Below are positions 47,487 through 57,721 of a stretch of DNA of 64,000 nucleotides, one piece after another (positions within the stretch are counted from its first letter, which is position 1; each line of letters begins with the position of its first letter). This stretch comes from Tribonema minus. Lineage: Eukaryota > Sar > Xanthophyceae > Tribonematales > Tribonemataceae. The notes beneath the pieces are model-generated. The model was not told the origin of the DNA. It saw only the letters and a program-made list of their open reading frames with translations, and did not search any database. The stretch is from assembly GCA_017506865.1 (NCBI GenBank), contig JAFCMP010000001.1:806001-870000 (forward strand), in the 5' to 3' direction. A program made the position numbers and the translations under genes.

Positions 47487-49184
47487 AGCCTCAAGAGCGC
47501 CTCGAGACGCCATCGCGCATGACTATGGCGTCTGTGACCAAGCCGAACTGGTCGAAATGCGCTTTGAGAGTGTCATCGCTCGTGGCGAAGGCGAGGCCGC
47601 CCACATATAGCCTGTAAGGCATGCCGCCGGTGCCCCTCCTGGCGTCCGCCAAAAACTGATCTGCTTGCACCAACTGACTCCCCTCCGCGATGTGCCTCTC
47701 CCGAGTCACTGGCGTGTGTCAGCTCCAGCGAAGCCTCCAACGCTAGTCTGTCCAGGCGCAGATGTGCGTCGCCGGCGTCGGTGCTGCTGCTGCTGCTACT
47801 GTGTCTCAGAGGCGCAGTCCGCCCCTCCTCTGCGTCAAGCGAGCGGCCAATAAGCTGCTGCACGTTCCTAGGTTGATCAGGGTCCTCGCAGAAACGAGCC
47901 GAGGCAGCCTGTGGAATTCCTGAGCGGGCGGAGAGCCTCCCGGTCTCGCCAACAGCCGTGCTGTATGCCTGCAACGCGTCTACCACCAATCAACGTGTCC
48001 GCCAGCGCCTCCGTCAAGGCCCGGCTGCAATGTTCCCGTCTCGCCTGCAAAAACTGCCCTTCACACTTTTCGACTCAGCTCCTCGCCAGCACCTTCCCCC
48101 ACCAAGCCGACTGCTGCTTCGCCTTGCCCCGATAGCTCCGCGCCTTCCCCCGCTCGCCGACTTGCTTGCGGTGCTGTTGGCGTTGCGCTGTGAGTTGCTG
48201 TGTACTTCGCGCCAACCAAAAAATTTGACACTGTGACACGTGTGAGATTTCGAGCTCCAACGGGCTCACACTCTGGAACAAACGGCCGGCGATTTGACTT
48301 CGATCTGATGTGTGGGGATGTGTTTTGCAGATACGGCGAGCTAAGATCGTGGGGGAGGCTGGGCCTCACTGCCGGCCCCTGCGCAGGAAGCTGATCCCCA
48401 TGCTGCAGTGGCTGGACAACCGACAGACACATTGATGACGTCATTGGGGGCAGAGATTTGATTTCAGTCAACCGCCGATGCAAGTTTTGTGTGATGATGT
48501 CCTCGAAAGGGGTTACGACACGCATTGTGCATGTGCAGCAGCAGCATGCGATGCCCACGGGGTGACGCTTGCTTGCACGCATGTATTAAAACCACACTCG
48601 ATGATGACTTTTTGAATTTGAAAAAAAGGGCGCCAGCAAGGGCCAACTGCCAGAAAGCTTCATGACCTGTTTTTTGACGGCCTGCTGCTTGACCTGACCA
48701 AGATTGGAGCAGTACATGTTGTGACCTGAACATCACTATTACATCAGCACAACATGTCCACCCAGCGTTTGGCAGTGATCGTCGTGCGCATTGAGAGCCC
48801 ATATGAGACACCTTGTCACCATGTACATGGAGATCGGCATCAAGCTTTGCAGCAACCATTTGGGGTTGTTGCACCATATGCAAGAGAGACAAGATTCAGT
48901 CATTTATGAACATGGCATGCACCCATGTAAAAGTGAACGCCAGTGCGCACTGAGATTGATTCGAATTGAATTGACCGTCAGTGCAGCGGACACCTTCACA
49001 TTGCCACAATATATCTTAGGTTCATGGCAGACTTGACATTGCAATCATCTGGGCTTTTTCGCGCCCTAGGCGATACTTTTAATGACAAGCACAGCCAGCG
49101 TTACCAGCAACTTGTACAACCAGCAATGGCATAAAAATCGACAACAAAGACATGAGGAGGAGAGATTGTGCGTCTGGGGAACAC
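47487..49184. repeat. Segmental duplication, copy 2
   Basis: Second copy of 41454-43150, ending about 13 bp from the SEC12 stop codon. It brings the complete RRM-gene 5' flank and its first 43 codons. Confidence 0.95.
47491..47622 (-). pseudogene. Truncated RRM gene copy (43 codons)
   Basis: ATG at 47622 opens the same frame as the RRM protein (MPYRLYVGGLAFATSDD) with one change seen by eye (Phe to Tyr in RNP2), then runs past the duplication border into TGA (47491-47493) after GVSRRS. RNP1 is lost, so no functional RRM can form. Whether it is transcribed from the duplicated promoter is unknown. Confidence 0.85.
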
Positions 49185-49196
49185 GTGAAGTTGAGA

Positions 49197-52100
49197 TTAG
49201 AGCAGTGTCCGCGACTGCTTGTAACCGAAGTGGTCCAGGGCCAGGAGAATCAGCACTGCCAGCATGGCCACGAGGCACGCAAACTTGAGCAGGATATACA
49301 GGCGCGCCAGAAGCCAGAGCAGCCACCGCGACGCGACCTGCTCGGCAGCAAAGCAACGGCAACAGGAGAGGATGCCGTCAAGAGGCGCACGCTCAGGACA
49401 CGTTGCGAAGCTCAATATCAGAGCGCTTCAGAAAGGAGAAGTTCCCGCACATTAATCTTGTGGGAGCGAACACATGGCCAGCGTGCGCATGCAGCCACTG
49501 CATGCCAATGCGCCGAGGAAGCAGCGATTCACATACACTGGCACAACCGCTGTGGTGCACAGTAGCTGTGGATAAGCTCAGCTGATTGTGATGTGAGCGT
49601 GACAGACGCCGCGTCTCAATCGTAGACGCTCACGCAGACCCAGTGCAGCTTACAGTTGCAAAACTGATGACCTAGTTGCTGAGTTTTCGTTCGCAATGGG
49701 CGGACCTCAAGCACCATGCAGGGTGCATGCTGCGAGACCCGGCTGCACTGCAGGTGGCCAGATGTCCACATTGACCAGATTGCCCCATCTGGGCTTTGCA
49801 GGCTACATATGTGGAGCACAGTGCGGCAACGGCGCGTGCTCTGGCCGCGTGCTGCAAATTGAACTGAGGCGTCATGCGTGTTTGCAGCAGCGCCGACGTG
49901 TCATGAATGGAGAGGCTCAAGCTGCCGGACACTGTCAGTGCTGACAGCAACGTTTCACGGCCAATGACATGAATACTCCGTGTCAATGAGGGCTGAAGCA
50001 GAAACGCTACTTCTGCCTTCAGCACAAACTCTACTTCAGAATTCAGTAGGCGCACTTGGAGAGACTCAATGTGCTGAGCACAACGGCGTCTGCGCGTTTT
50101 GTGCGCGTGCCCGGCATTTATATGCAGGTCTGCTCAGCACTTGCGCAGCTGGAGGTCAACTCGAAGCATCGTTCACGGATTCATTCGAGCGCTCGTTCGA
50201 AGCCAGTACCCCTGTACAGCCTGACTCACTTTGATCACCTCCCGCAGTATGTGAAGGCTGCCGCCTGCGCAGAAACAGGGGCAGAGGCCAGAGAAGCGGA
50301 GCGCAGCCATGAGGGAGCAGCGCGTCATGTTGCAGTTGAAGTTGCGGGGGGGGCAGCAGGTGAAGTGCGCACACCACCAAGGGAAAGAGCGCAAGGCAAA
50401 CGCGCTTGACATTGCGGCAATCACGCCTGCCACCAGCACGGGCCATCGGGCACCACCTCGGGCTACAGCAGTTGCGTTGTGCGGAGCGTTGCTGCACAGG
50501 TGAGCGCCGCCGCCGCTGACGCTGTTGCAGGCGCAGCCGGCACCATCACGCGGCCGCGTGAATGCTCAGCAGCGGCGCGCGGGCGCTGTCCGGCGACCTC
50601 GGTGAAGTGGTCATCACCACGATGCTCAACTGCGATACGCACTGCGCATAATTCAAATCGTGACGCTCCTCATGGGGGCCAGCACGTGCGCCTCAGACGG
50701 GGCACGCCACGGCGCGCCAATGTTCCGGCAGTTTCTGGACAAACTGATGTAGCACGAGTAGACTTGTGTGGAGGGTTGGTGACGACGGGATGAGAGCTCG
50801 GGGCAGCGTCGACGAGTACAAACAACAGGAGGGCGCTCCGCCGTCGGCAATGGGACCTCGCTTGAGGGCTGAAGCATCCCCACTTCCTCCGCAAGGCCGC
50901 ACAGGCGAGTGCTTCACGTGCCGCGTCGCGCACGCTGTCCAGGTTATGTGCCCTAACCCTAACCGTAACCCCCCCACCCTCTGCCCCCCCCCCCAACCCT
51001 AACTCTAACCCTTGCATGTACCGTGCGCCTGCGAGCTGACATGCATACGCGGTCCAGCAAACATGGCGCTTGCGGCGAGCGGAGACACGCGTCATGCAGG
51101 AATGAGCGTGCGCATTGACGCACCTTGCGACTGCAGCAGCGTCACGCGGATATTGTCCGGCGAGCCGCAGACGAGGTCGTAGCCTGCGAGCTTGCTGGCG
51201 ATGGCGCCATCCGCAAAGGCCAGGCTCACGAGCGGCAGGTCGTGCGCCGCGTAGGAGCGCATGCGGATGAGTGCTGGCGCGTCGAACAGCGTCACCCTGG
51301 GGGGCAGCGCGAGCGGGGGTGGGGGGGGGTGGGGGAGTTGAGCGGTGCTGCCGCCATCACCACTTGAAGTTCGGCTCGCCGCGCAGATCATCATCATCTC
51401 TCCTGGCCCATCGGACAAACCTACCGCCAAGGCACACATGAAACCTTTCCATACTGAACACCCATGCCTCGAATGCTGAAAGCTTGCACACAGAAGTCTT
51501 TTTGACTACTGTGGACATGGTGGTATGGCTGTTTGACTCGTGGCCAATTGCTGCAGCAGCGGTGACCACGATTATCGGTGGAAGGCACTTCAACCACGGT
51601 TACTGGTGGAAGGCACTTGCGGCTGACCATCCCTTGTCACCTAGAGCTCTACAATCTTTTGATTCATTTTCATATGGGGCAGCTCTGGACTGCAAGGTGA
51701 CCACGACATCCCTAGCCCTAGCCCTAGGCAGGACGCAGCAGCCCGCGCGGTATCGCAGCCCGACACAGGCAGCACACTGGTGCAGCAGCGGTAGATGGGT
51801 ACGGGAGAGTGCAAAAGGGGCAGCGCTCGTCCGCCGCCCACGCGCCAAGCGCGGGCGCGTGTCGTTGGGTCCGGATGGCAGCGCGCACAATGCGAGCGTC
51901 GCCTACATTTACAGTTGTTGAGGGGCACCATACTGCCGGGGGAGGGGAGGGGGGGGGGTCGATCTGTGAGTTCAGCAGAGGCAGCGCTAACCTCACCCCT
52001 AACCCTACGCTCACCTGCCAGCGTTGTCGCCCACTGCGAGGCGCTTGCCGTCGGGCTGCAGCATCCTATGCCCCCACAGCGTATCATATGGGAAGCACGA

Positions 52101-55100
52101 GGGGGTGGGGGGGTGGGGGGGGGGGGGGGGCTGGGGGGAGGGGGGGGGGTATGTAGGTATCAGCAGGGGCAGCGCTCACCTGCCGGCGTTGTCGCCCACC
52201 GCGTGGCGCTTGCCAACGGACCACAGCGTCATGCGCCCAGCCCTACCTCTAATACATTGTACCCCAGCCTCAACCCTATCCCTACGCTCACCTGCCGGCG
52301 TTGTCGCCCACCGCGAGGCGCTTGCCGTCGGGCCGCAGCATATCATACCGGAAGAAGGGGGGGGGGGGGGTATGTAGGTATCAGCAGGGGCAGCGCTCAC
52401 CTGCCGGCGTTGTCGCCCACCGCGAGGCGCTTGCCGTCGGGCCGCAGCGCCATGTGCCCCACGGGCGCGTCGGCGGCCTTGACGGCCCTCATGGGCACGC
52501 ACGCGAGGCCGCCCTGCGCGCCCTGCTGCAGCGCCCACCGCGTCAGGTACGGGGCCTGCCGCACGACGTGCTGCGCGGCGCAAGGCAGGTTACACACGCA
52601 GCATCAGTATACTCCAAAGGGCTGCTGCTTCATGAAAATGGGCGTGATCTGTCGTTACACGATGGGGGGGTGGGCGCGGCGCGCACTGCTCTCGCTGCAC
52701 CGACCGAGCAACCGCATGCACGCCGTCGGAACAAACCCTGACTGATCCTCTGTCCCCCTGGCCGCGGCCCCAACCCTAGTAGTACGAGGCATGATCCGAC
52801 TCCGACCCTGCTGTGTAGCACGAGCGGACAGAGATGCAGCGGCGCAGCACGCACTCGCGGCGTGCGCGCACGCACTCGGGGCCATCTCATGGACGGGTGG
52901 GGCATACAGGGCGCGAGGTGTGCACACGGCGGCACCAGTGCAGCAGCATGAGCCCCACTCCCCACGCTCGCGATCAGCTGCCCCAACCAGCACATGCGAG
53001 GGGCACAACGTGGCGTGCACTCAACCCCAACCCTAACCCACGCATACCTACATACCTGCACCGTGTACAGGCTCTCGCCGCTCGGGCAGAACGCGCACGA
53101 GCGGCACTCCATGCGCGCCTGCGCGGGCGCGAGCCCCGGCGGCAGCCCCGACACCGCCTGCAGCACCTGCAGGGGCGCGCCTGGGGACAGCCACGACCAC
53201 ACGCGGCAGGTGCCATCCTTGCTGGCGCTGCGGGTGGCAGCGGGGGCGGAAAATTGCGGAGAGTCAACTTAGAGTAGGCAGTCGGTTTGAAGTAGCGTCT
53301 TGCGTGACCATGTACGTGCAGCAGGTGCCGTCCCTGCTGGCGCTGCAGATGGCGGCGGCGGCGGAAGATCACGGAGAGTCAACTTGAAGCAGTGGATTTG
53401 AAGTACTCTGAACTAATGTATTTCGTGACCACACGCGGCAGGTGCCGTCCTTGCTGGCGCCGCGGATGACTGCGGCGGCGGAAGAATCACGGAGAATCAA
53501 CTTGAAGTAGTCTATTTGGGGTGGTGTCTTTGTGACCTGGGCGCCGGGCGGCGCTGCAGATGGCAGTGGCGGAAGTTCACGGAGAGTCAACGTTAAGTAA
53601 TCAATTTGAAGTGGCGTCTGCGTGACCGCGACTGCAGCAGGCAGGGGCCGTCCTTGCTGGCGCTGCGGGGAGTGGCGGCATGAGGTCAGGGAGAGTGAAG
53701 CTCAAATCGGGCTCCTGCGCCTTCGTGGCGGACAGGAGCTGTCCTCACTGGCGCCGCGGATGAATCTGCGCGGCGTGAGAGCGCTGCTTTGAGGCGCAAG
53801 TTGAAGTACGGAACGAGGGGTGTCACTTCTCATGTCAGCGCTCGACCGGCCTGACGAGAGGCAGCACTCCGAGAAGCAGCGGCGCTCACCTGATAGACAC
53901 TTCAACGCCCGCTGAAAGAGCACGCTCACCTCGTGAGTGCGGCAGCGCGCAAAGAGGCAGCGCTCGCCGCCGCAGTGCTCACAGAGGCAGCAGCGCTGGT
54001 GTCATGAGGACATCGCAGCACTCAAAGAGCCAGCACACATCTCGCAAGTGCGGCAGCGCTCCAAGACAGCGCTCGCCCTCGCAGCACACAGAGAGGCAGC
54101 AGCGCTCCCACTTCGCCACCATGAGGCAGCGCTCAATGAAATGCAGCAGCTCACTCAGGGAGGACGCCGCTGTCGGCGCCCAAAGGGACGGCGCTCGCCT
54201 CCCGCGAGGACATCGCAGCGCTCAGAAATGTGGCGGCGCTCACCTGGCGAGGAGGCCGCTGTCCGCGTCCGGGTGCCACCGCACGCAGCACACCTCGGGC
54301 GAGGGCATCGCAGCGCTCAGAAATGTGGCAGCGCTCACCTGCCAAGGAGGCCGCTGTCCGGGCCCAAACGGACGGCGCTCGCATCCCGCTATGAGGCAGC
54401 GCTCAGGAATGCGGCAATGCTCACCTGGCGAGGAGGCCGCTGTCGGCGTCCGGGTGCCACCGCACGCAGCACACCTCGCGCGCGTGCCCCTGCAGCTGCG
54501 CGACCTGCTCTACGCGCAGCCAGCGCTCCGCCTGCGCATGCACGAAGTGGGGTGTCAGCAGCGCTGCTCAAAGGAGCGCACGGAGTAGAGCAGGCAAATG
54601 CCGACGTGGTCGCGCGTCCAAGGCTTGCCGTACAAGTTTTGGGTCTGAGCACTGACTTGAAGCGGCGCGACCTGCTCCGCGCGCAGCCAGCGCTCCGCCT
54701 GCATGGCGCGGGGCGGCAGCGGCGGCGCGTCAGCAGCGCTGCTCAGCACAGCGCACGGAGTAGACTTGGCGGATGTTGACGTATTCGCCTGCCATACAAG
54801 TCGTGCGTCTGAGCGCTGACTCGAAGTGATGAGGACCAGCAACGTCCCGCGTCGTCACCGCCGCAGCAGGCGGCGGGGGCGGCGCGTCCGCAGCGCTGCT
54901 CAGAGGAGCCCACGGCACGAAGGGGGTTGGCGCGCAAGCGTGCGCCCGACACCTGCCATACAAACCGTGTGTCACCGAGTTGAAGCGATGAGGACTAGCA
55001 GGTCGCATGTCGTCACCGCCCCCCCCCCCCCCCCCCCCCCCCCCTAACTGCACCTACTGTGGCAGAAGGCCGCGCTGCGGCTGCTGCGGCACCGCTGCTC

Positions 55101-56876
55101 GGAGAACGCTCCTGGAGAAGCCGGCGCCACGCAGCATGGATGCGCCGCGTGGCGCGGCTTGACCCTGGCCCCCTGACGGCTAAGCGCTGTGCGTAAGAGA
55201 TGGAGATCACATGGCGATTACCGCTCCGCACCCCGCCTCCTGAAGACAACGCGGCCCAGAACGGACGAGCACTGCGGCGTCCGCGGTATGGCTGTGACCG
55301 CTTCTGCATCTTTCACCCTCAGCACAGGGTCAAGGTCAGGGTAAAGTTAGGGTCAGGGAGTTGTTGAGAAGCGCTCTGAGCGCCGACTGACCTCACGAGA
55401 CGGGTACTGCGGCGTCCGCGCCTTGCCCCTGTCCGCCTTTGCCTTCTCCCTGAGCTGCTCCTGCGTCATGGCGGACGTGTCCTCCTGCTGCGCGGGCTCC
55501 TGCACGGGGTGCGCCGCGCACGCCTGGGCGAGGTGCTGCGGCGGCGATGCAGCGCGGCGGCGGCAATGTTGAAGTGCGCAGCAAAGCGGTAAGTTGAAGT
55601 TGAAGTTGGGCGCCGCCGCGGCGTGCTTCTCAAACACCGCCACTGTCCAGAGGTGGTGGCGCGGTGTCCATTGTGATGTGATTCGCGCGGCAGCGTGCGA
55701 TGGTGGCTGAATGCGCTATTCGCAGCGGTTGGTCGTCGTGAGCGCGCAGAGGCTTCTGCGCTCGGCGCAGCGTGCACAGCTTGATGCTGCTGCGGCGCCG
55801 AAAATCCCTTGTCAGACTGAGACTGACATTGGCTGCCTCGACTGGCGCACCGACCAAAGCTAGAGAACTCGCTTGCAGGCGCGCGTCACGGCAGGCTGCA
55901 CCGAACTGAGGTGCTGCTCATGCGTCACCTGCGCAAGCTAGATGACACTGTGACGTTTCAATCAGGACATAAGGGCTATGGTTTGCGATGACAGGGAACA
56001 GGGCAGACGCGTGCACAAGAGCATCCCTCAATGCCATTCGCAGAAGCTTCAGCTTCGACAGTCACATGCCGTGCATTCGATGGTACGCGCATGGAACTGG
56101 GACGCCTGTGATTGCACTGCGTTTTGCATGAGCACAGCTAGGCGTTCAGTGGCACTCGCAGTCACCCCGCAGCGCCTCAGCAGCTGGCTAGCGAGTCACC
56201 TTGGTAATGTGCATTTGACACAAAGTGCCAGGCGAGCAGCAACCGAGGCCACGTGTCACTGCATGTGTGTGGAGGTTCCTGGTTAGAGGAGCCGTGTGCA
56301 CCAACAATCAGCCGGCCATTGCCTCACCTCTTCGCTGATGATCAGCCTCCAGACCCTCACAACTCCATCGTCCCCGCCTGTAGCCAGCAGCAAGGCTGCG
56401 TCCCCGCCGCCGCCGCTGTCGCCATCGGCCTGCCCCGCAGGGGCGAAAGCCACTGAGTTCACGCAGGCACCCTGCTGCTGCATGTTCACCGCCAGACAGG
56501 CCAGCTTCACGAGGCCGTCGGGTTTGATGGCGTACATGATGACTTCGTGGTTGATCGCAGCTGCCAGCAGCCTGCTGCTGGCTTCAACTGCCAGAGCAAC
56601 TGGCACATCGTGCGTGTCTGTCTCGTGCAAGAAGTCCACATCTGGACCACTGCCATCCAAAGAATTGACGAACACGGCTGTGATTCGATTCACCACGCCA
56701 GTCTTGCCCTTGCCGCCCCCGCCGCCTACCAATATCGCTGCTGTTTGCTTCGGTGGCTTCTCCGGCGGTGGCGTGCCATGGGAATCGGTGCTCTCCGGGC
56801 TCCGCTGTTGCAGCACCGTCGCCTTGTACCATGTCACTGCATACGCAGGGTAGTTGACAGGAATTGGCTGCAACAT
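49197..56876 (-). CDS. SEC12/PREB: SEC12/PREB, ER guanine-nucleotide exchange factor for SAR1, eight exons
   Basis: Exons (minus): 56876-56328, 55523-55392, 54531-54425, 53227-53056, 52570-52401, 51296-51124, 50264-50230 and 49337-49197, all phase-consistent; 492 residues. The protein is a WD40 propeller: NYPAYAVTWYK and GGGGGKGKTGVVN at the start (the K loop of SEC12 contacts SAR1), LLATGGDDGVVRVWRL, an acidic KARTPQ insertion, LQGHAREVCCVRWHP, SASKDGTCRVWSW, HMALRPDGKRLAVGDNAG, VTLFDAPALIRMRSYAAHDL. The last exon encodes one membrane helix (WLLWLLARLYILLKFACLVA onward) and a short tail. SEC12 sits in the ER membrane with the propeller in the cytosol and loads SAR1 with GTP to start COPII budding. 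Exon 7 is a 35-nt micro-exon after a strong polypyrimidine tract. Four junctions bear echo arrays. Confidence 0.95.
49506..49757 (+). repeat. Direct repeat, right copy (in SEC12 intron 7)
   Basis: Matches 46848-47215 over GCGCCGAGGAAGCAGCGATTC, GTGGATAAGCTCAGCTGATT and CTGCACTGCAGG with substitutions and indels. Confidence 0.75.
52000..52400 (-). repeat. SEC12/PREB: exon-edge echo array at SEC12 exon 5 donor
   Basis: Real junction at 52401 (plus: GCGCTCACCTGCCGGCGTTG, TCGCCCACCGCGAGGCGCTT). Echoes at about 52008-52070, 52178-52240 and 52287-52345 copy the donor and about 50-60 nt of exon, two of them nearly unchanged. Spacers hold long poly-G runs and GTATGTAGGTATCAGCAGGG, and one CCCTAACCCTA tract. 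Confidence 0.95.
53228..53770 (-). repeat. SEC12/PREB: exon-edge echo array at SEC12 exon 4 acceptor
   Basis: Exon 4 start (plus: CGGCAGGTGCCATCCTTGCT, GGCGCTGCG) is echoed at about 53318-53346, 53435-53464, 53545-53565 (poor), 53643-53669 and 53727-53760. Units share GGCGGAAGATCACGGAGAG, TCAACTTGAAG and GGCGTCTGCGTGACC; period about 95-120 nt. Confidence 0.92.
54130..54424 (-). repeat. SEC12/PREB: exon-edge echo array at SEC12 exon 3 donor
   Basis: Exon 3 end (plus: GCTCACCTGGCGAGGAGGCC, GCTGTCGGCGTCCGGGTGCC) is echoed at about 54147-54185, 54237-54300 and 54333-54370. The 54237 copy also matches deeper exon (ACCGCACGCAGCACACCTCG). Period about 90-95 nt; spacers contain GCAGCGCTCAGAAATG. 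Weaker related units continue to about 53930. Confidence 0.92.
54532..54990 (-). repeat. SEC12/PREB: exon-edge echo array at SEC12 exon 3 acceptor
   Basis: Exon 3 start (plus: GCGACCTGCTCTACGCGCAG, CCAGCGCTCCGCCTGC) is echoed nearly perfectly at 54665-54702 and poorly further right. Units of about 140-175 nt share GTCAGCAGCGCTGCTCA, GCGCACGGAGTAGA, TGCCATACAAG and GGGTCTGAGCACTGAC. Confidence 0.88.
55019..55044 (+). repeat. SEC12/PREB: Poly-C tract (about 26 nt) in SEC12 intron 2
   Basis: Uninterrupted C run at the far end of the exon 3 acceptor array. On the minus strand it is poly-G. Confidence 0.9.
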
Positions 56877-57112
56877 GGTCTTCTACTATCAACATCAAAC
56901 TTCGTTTTTTCACATCTTCAAGTACTTGATGTTGCGAGGGAGAATAAACTTTTGACATGTCCTTGTCCTTGTACAACAACAACGACAACGACAACGGCAG
57001 CTTGGTGGGCTGTACTGTTGGTAGTAGTTGAAGAGTGGCAACAAATGATCGAGTGACTTTACAGCCGTCACTTTCCGGCAGCAGGTGGCAGCTTGGGAGC
57101 TTATCGGAAGCA
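56877..57112. promoter_or_regulatory. Shared bidirectional promoter, SEC12 / coiled-coil gene
   Basis: 236 bp between divergent ATGs, with an (AAC/GAC)n-like stretch at 56972-56996. Position is the only evidence. Confidence 0.45.
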
Positions 57113-57721
57113 ATGGCAGCACAGGACGATGCTCGGGACACCGTGCAGGATCAGGTAGATGTGCTGCCACAGCTGGGTGATGTCAACGAAGGCACAGACA
57201 TACAGCAACTTCGTGCTGCCATCGACCAGCTGGCGAGGTCTGTGCAGGACTTTCAGCAGACCCAACAGCAGATGCAGCAGACGCTGCAGCAGATGCTGCA
57301 GACGGAGCAGCAGATGCTGCAGACGGAGCAGCACATGCAGCAGATGCTTCAGCAAATGCAAGAGATCCAGCAGCCCATGCTGCAATCGATGGTGACTTTG
57401 ACAGAGCGCATGCAGGGAGTCGAGGTGCGCCTAGGCGGCGTCGACGGAAGGCTTGAGAGGATGCATCTGGAAATGAGGCGCAACCGCACTCGTGCAATCA
57501 ACTTCCAGGCAGCGCTCAGCAACCAAGAGCGTATCTATTCCCTGCCGGACGCAAACGGTGCTTGGCCGTCCAATTTCCCAGGCACATATGCTGCGGTATG
57601 CGCGCTCAGCCACGGTGAGTGCGATGCGCTGCTGGCTGCTTACGAGCTACCGCCCGTCGAGGGCGAACCTCTGCATGGCAAGGTCAAGCGCCTGTCATCA
57701 TTCATCACCGTGGGATCATAG
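57113..57721 (+). CDS. Glutamine-rich coiled-coil protein, single exon
   Basis: The ATG at 57113 opens 202 residues. Residues 25-100 form a heptad-rich, Gln/Met/Leu coiled coil built of repeats of the type QQMLQTEQ and QQMLQQMQ, encoded by near-identical CAGATGCTGCAGACGGAGCA units. Then come VEVRLGGVDGRLERMHLEMR, RNRTRAINFQAALSN and a C-terminal block GAWPSNFPGTYAAVCALSHG, ECDALLAAYELP. I recognise no family; the C-terminal block may be a small conserved domain. Lack of introns and the internal repeat may mean a young or mobile-element-derived gene. The frame is open 78 nt upstream of the ATG. Confidence 0.6.
   Translation: MAAQDDARDTVQDQVDVLPQLGDVNEGTDIQQLRAAIDQLARSVQDFQQTQQQMQQTLQQMLQTEQQMLQTEQHMQQMLQQMQEIQQPMLQSMVTLTERMQGVEVRLGGVDGRLERMHLEMRRNRTRAINFQAALSNQERIYSLPDANGAWPSNFPGTYAAVCALSHGECDALLAAYELPPVEGEPLHGKVKRLSSFITVGS

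Noticed and set aside
46848..49757. LTR element with a captured gene fragment
   Set aside because: The right repeat lies in a SEC12 intron and the interval holds the true last exon of SEC12, so the pair cannot be the two LTRs of one inserted element.
50172..50462. Longer SEC12 exon 7 starting at 50462 with a hydrophobic stretch
   Set aside because: Its acceptor is weak (CTGTAG). The 50264 acceptor has a strong pyrimidine tract, fits the phase, and leads to an unambiguous membrane helix in exon 8.
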